From: Parabacteroides bouchesdurhonensis
Lineage (GTDB): Bacteria > Bacteroidota > Bacteroidia > Bacteroidales > Tannerellaceae
Direction: 5' to 3'
Length of the DNA: 64,000 bases
NCBI RefSeq assembly: GCF_900186615.1
Contig: NZ_LT896588.1
Coordinates: 3,593,119-3,657,118, forward strand
In this document: one piece after another, positions 62,521 to 64,000 of the stretch
How positions within the stretch are numbered: position 1 is the stretch's first letter
Layout: every line of letters begins with the position of its first letter
The notes under the pieces: model-generated
The model's input: the letters and a program-made list of their open reading frames with translations, nothing else
What the model was told of the DNA's origin: nothing
Databases searched by the model: none
Program-made: the position numbers and the translations under genes

Positions 62521-64000
62521 TTAAAAATCTATCTTAATCGAAAGTTCTGTTGTAAACGGACGGATAAAGCTGCCGGACATCAGATAATTCTGATAGAGGT
62601 TTGCATCGGTCACCAAATCAGCAGCTCCGATAGCCCCGTTGGCCCCTTTCTGGTTCAGGAAATTAACGACATTTGCAGATAAGGCAATATGGTCGTTTAT
62701 CCGGTAATCGATACCGCCGAAAGTTTCCCAACGGGGATTAAAAAACAGCGTGTTCGGCTTGTTGATATATTGTTTGCCGAGATAGCGGAAACTAAGCCAG
62801 AAACGCCATTTGTCTATCGTATAGGAAGGGTCTATCTCCATAAGTAACTCCGACACTCCGGTCACCTTACGGTCGCTGAAACTAAAATCACGGACAACAT
62901 TATCGCTGAAACTCAATCTCGTATCGAAATTTTTATACTGGGGCTTTTGCAGAGTCACCAGATAGTGCAACTGAAAACCCTTAAACGGACTCAATACCAT
63001 GTCTGTTGTCCAGCCCAGAGTAGCAATATCATAATTGATAGCCGCAGTCTGTGTTTCATCCACTCCGTTTATATTGGCGGTAAACTGGGAACGTGTCTTA
63101 TAATTAGTCTTGCGGATATAAGACAAAGTAGAAACAACATTAAACCAATCATTATTATAGTAAACTCCGAAACGCGCCAACTGAACATCTACCGGATCAA
63201 GATTGGCAAAATCCTGCCCACCGAAATTCTCTAGACGCGGTCTTTGCCTGTTGAACAGGTAATCACCGGTCAGTCCGAAATGTTTCAACATGACATAATG
63301 GGCGCTGACAGTAGCTATCGGATTTATCCAGTTATAATTAAACGGTGTCTGATGCACGCCCTCTCTACCCAGATAAAAGCCGGAAGTACGGTCATTTGTA
63401 TGGTCGTCTGTATTGTAATTCATTGGAGACTCTCCGCCGATATGGTAATATTCCAATCGCATCCCATAGGAGAGAGACAAGTTCCGTAGAATATTCCAGT
63501 CATCGGAGACATACAAAGCCAACTTGTTTTCCCTGCCATTATAATACTCGCCTCCCGTATTAAAATCCCAATAAGCATTACCTTGATATAAAAGGGGGTC
63601 GGGACCGGCTTTCACCGTATGTGCCCAGTTTGAAGTCATGGCTTTCAGTTCCGTAGAACTGTACCACTGGTTCAATCCGAAACGCAGGCCATGGTTGCCG
63701 AAACGTTGGTTGTATTCCGCCGTCGCCATCACATCATCTATTTTCCCCTGGTAATAAAGAGTATAACGGCTCTGCACATATCCGGCGAAAGGGACACCGT
63801 CACCAGATGTATATCCACGGTCTTCCGTCACTTCGCTCAGTCCTGCCAGGGCATTGACCGTCATGCCGCTATGGGCACGATTGTATTTGAAATTGAATGT
63901 CAGCAGTCCTCCATTATTGAAAAGATACTTTGCACGTAATCCGATTTCGTTATTATGGGAATACCCCATGTCGTACAGATGCTTTTTGAGGGTATCGCCT
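62521..64000 (-). CDS. TonB-dependent outer-membrane receptor, C-terminal part (runs off window)
   Basis: The frame is open from the right edge to the stop at 62521, 492 codons, all beta-barrel strands with periodic Tyr/Trp/Phe, and ends SIKIDF, the terminal Phe of outer-membrane barrels. The strand pattern and the NVVNFLNQKGANGAIGA type loop fit TonB-dependent receptors. Plug and signal lie beyond the window, so its ligand cannot be told. It is on the same strand as the following operon, with 149 bases between. Confidence 0.85.
   Translation of the reverse strand, partial: GDTLKKHLYDMGYSHNNEIGLRAKYLFNNGGLLTFNFKYNRAHSGMTVNALAGLSEVTEDRGYTSGDGVPFAGYVQSRYTLYYQGKIDDVMATAEYNQRFGNHGLRFGLNQWYSSTELKAMTSNWAHTVKAGPDPLLYQGNAYWDFNTGGEYYNGRENKLALYVSDDWNILRNLSLSYGMRLEYYHIGGESPMNYNTDDHTNDRTSGFYLGREGVHQTPFNYNWINPIATVSAHYVMLKHFGLTGDYLFNRQRPRLENFGGQDFANLDPVDVQLARFGVYYNNDWFNVVSTLSYIRKTNYKTRSQFTANINGVDETQTAAINYDIATLGWTTDMVLSPFKGFQLHYLVTLQKPQYKNFDTRLSFSDNVVRDFSFSDRKVTGVSELLMEIDPSYTIDKWRFWLSFRYLGKQYINKPNTLFFNPRWETFGGIDYRINDHIALSANVVNFLNQKGANGAIGAADLVTDANLYQNYLMSGSFIRPFTTELSIKIDF

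Overview
The window reads as chromosomal DNA of a gut-type Bacteroidales. Parabacteroides or a close relative is my best guess, but I cannot fix the genus. Support comes from a SusC/SusD pair with an ECF sigma / FecR-type anti-sigma switch, an rnf operon led by an RseC-like gene and followed by galE, a serC-serA-DUF1015 operon, CTnDOT-type mobilization genes with rteC, and repeated Bacteroidota -7 boxes (TAnnTTTG).

Layout. 1-11.8 kb: an incomplete Tat-exported oxidoreductase, envelope proteins, an RRM protein, a compact six-gene locus (3.2-8.0 kb: nucleotidyltransferase, ATP-grasp, CDP-alcohol phosphotransferase, HAD, lipoprotein phosphoesterase, envelope protein) that looks like a head-group or phospho-polyol pathway, then envelope lipoproteins and OmpA. 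12-14.1 kb: three uncharacterised genes. 14.3-16.9 kb: clpB. 17.2-24 kb: an enzyme-less SusCD locus with sigma and anti-sigma genes. Between susC and fecR, on the opposite strand, lies a strong candidate for a DonS-type antisense sRNA. 24.2-25 kb: an HU-like gene preceded by four palindromic operators in exact 22-bp register. 25-33.4 kb: a DUF3078 protein, the RseC-RnfBCDGEA electron-transport operon and galE. 33.5-41 kb: DUF1015/serA/serC, rarA, a DUF2148 Fe-S protein and a KamA-like radical SAM protein. 41-46.9 kb: two paralogous sensor kinases with ABC-substrate-binding-like sensor domains.

47-55.4 kb is a decaying mobile island. It holds a tRNA(Ser)-like acceptor/T-arm remnant with a terminator, the wreck of an ATPase + HNH pair (Septu-like by inference), and a mobA gene fused head-on to the truncated ATPase. 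These are followed by mobB, a frameshifted mobC, a gene with an internal amber codon, a lipoprotein, a frameshifted rteC and a frameshifted araC. Four genes each lack exactly one base and two carry in-frame TAG codons.

55.5-62.4 kb is one long leftward gene run: two cyclophilin-like lipoproteins, alpha/beta hydrolase, FMN-type oxidoreductase, DUF3737, PatB/MalY aminotransferase, EamA exporter and a RibD-like reductase. A TonB receptor runs off the right edge. From about 48.5 kb rightward the DNA looks richer in G+C than the AT-rich DNA to the left. No rRNA, intact tRNA, CRISPR array or intact insertion sequence was recognised.
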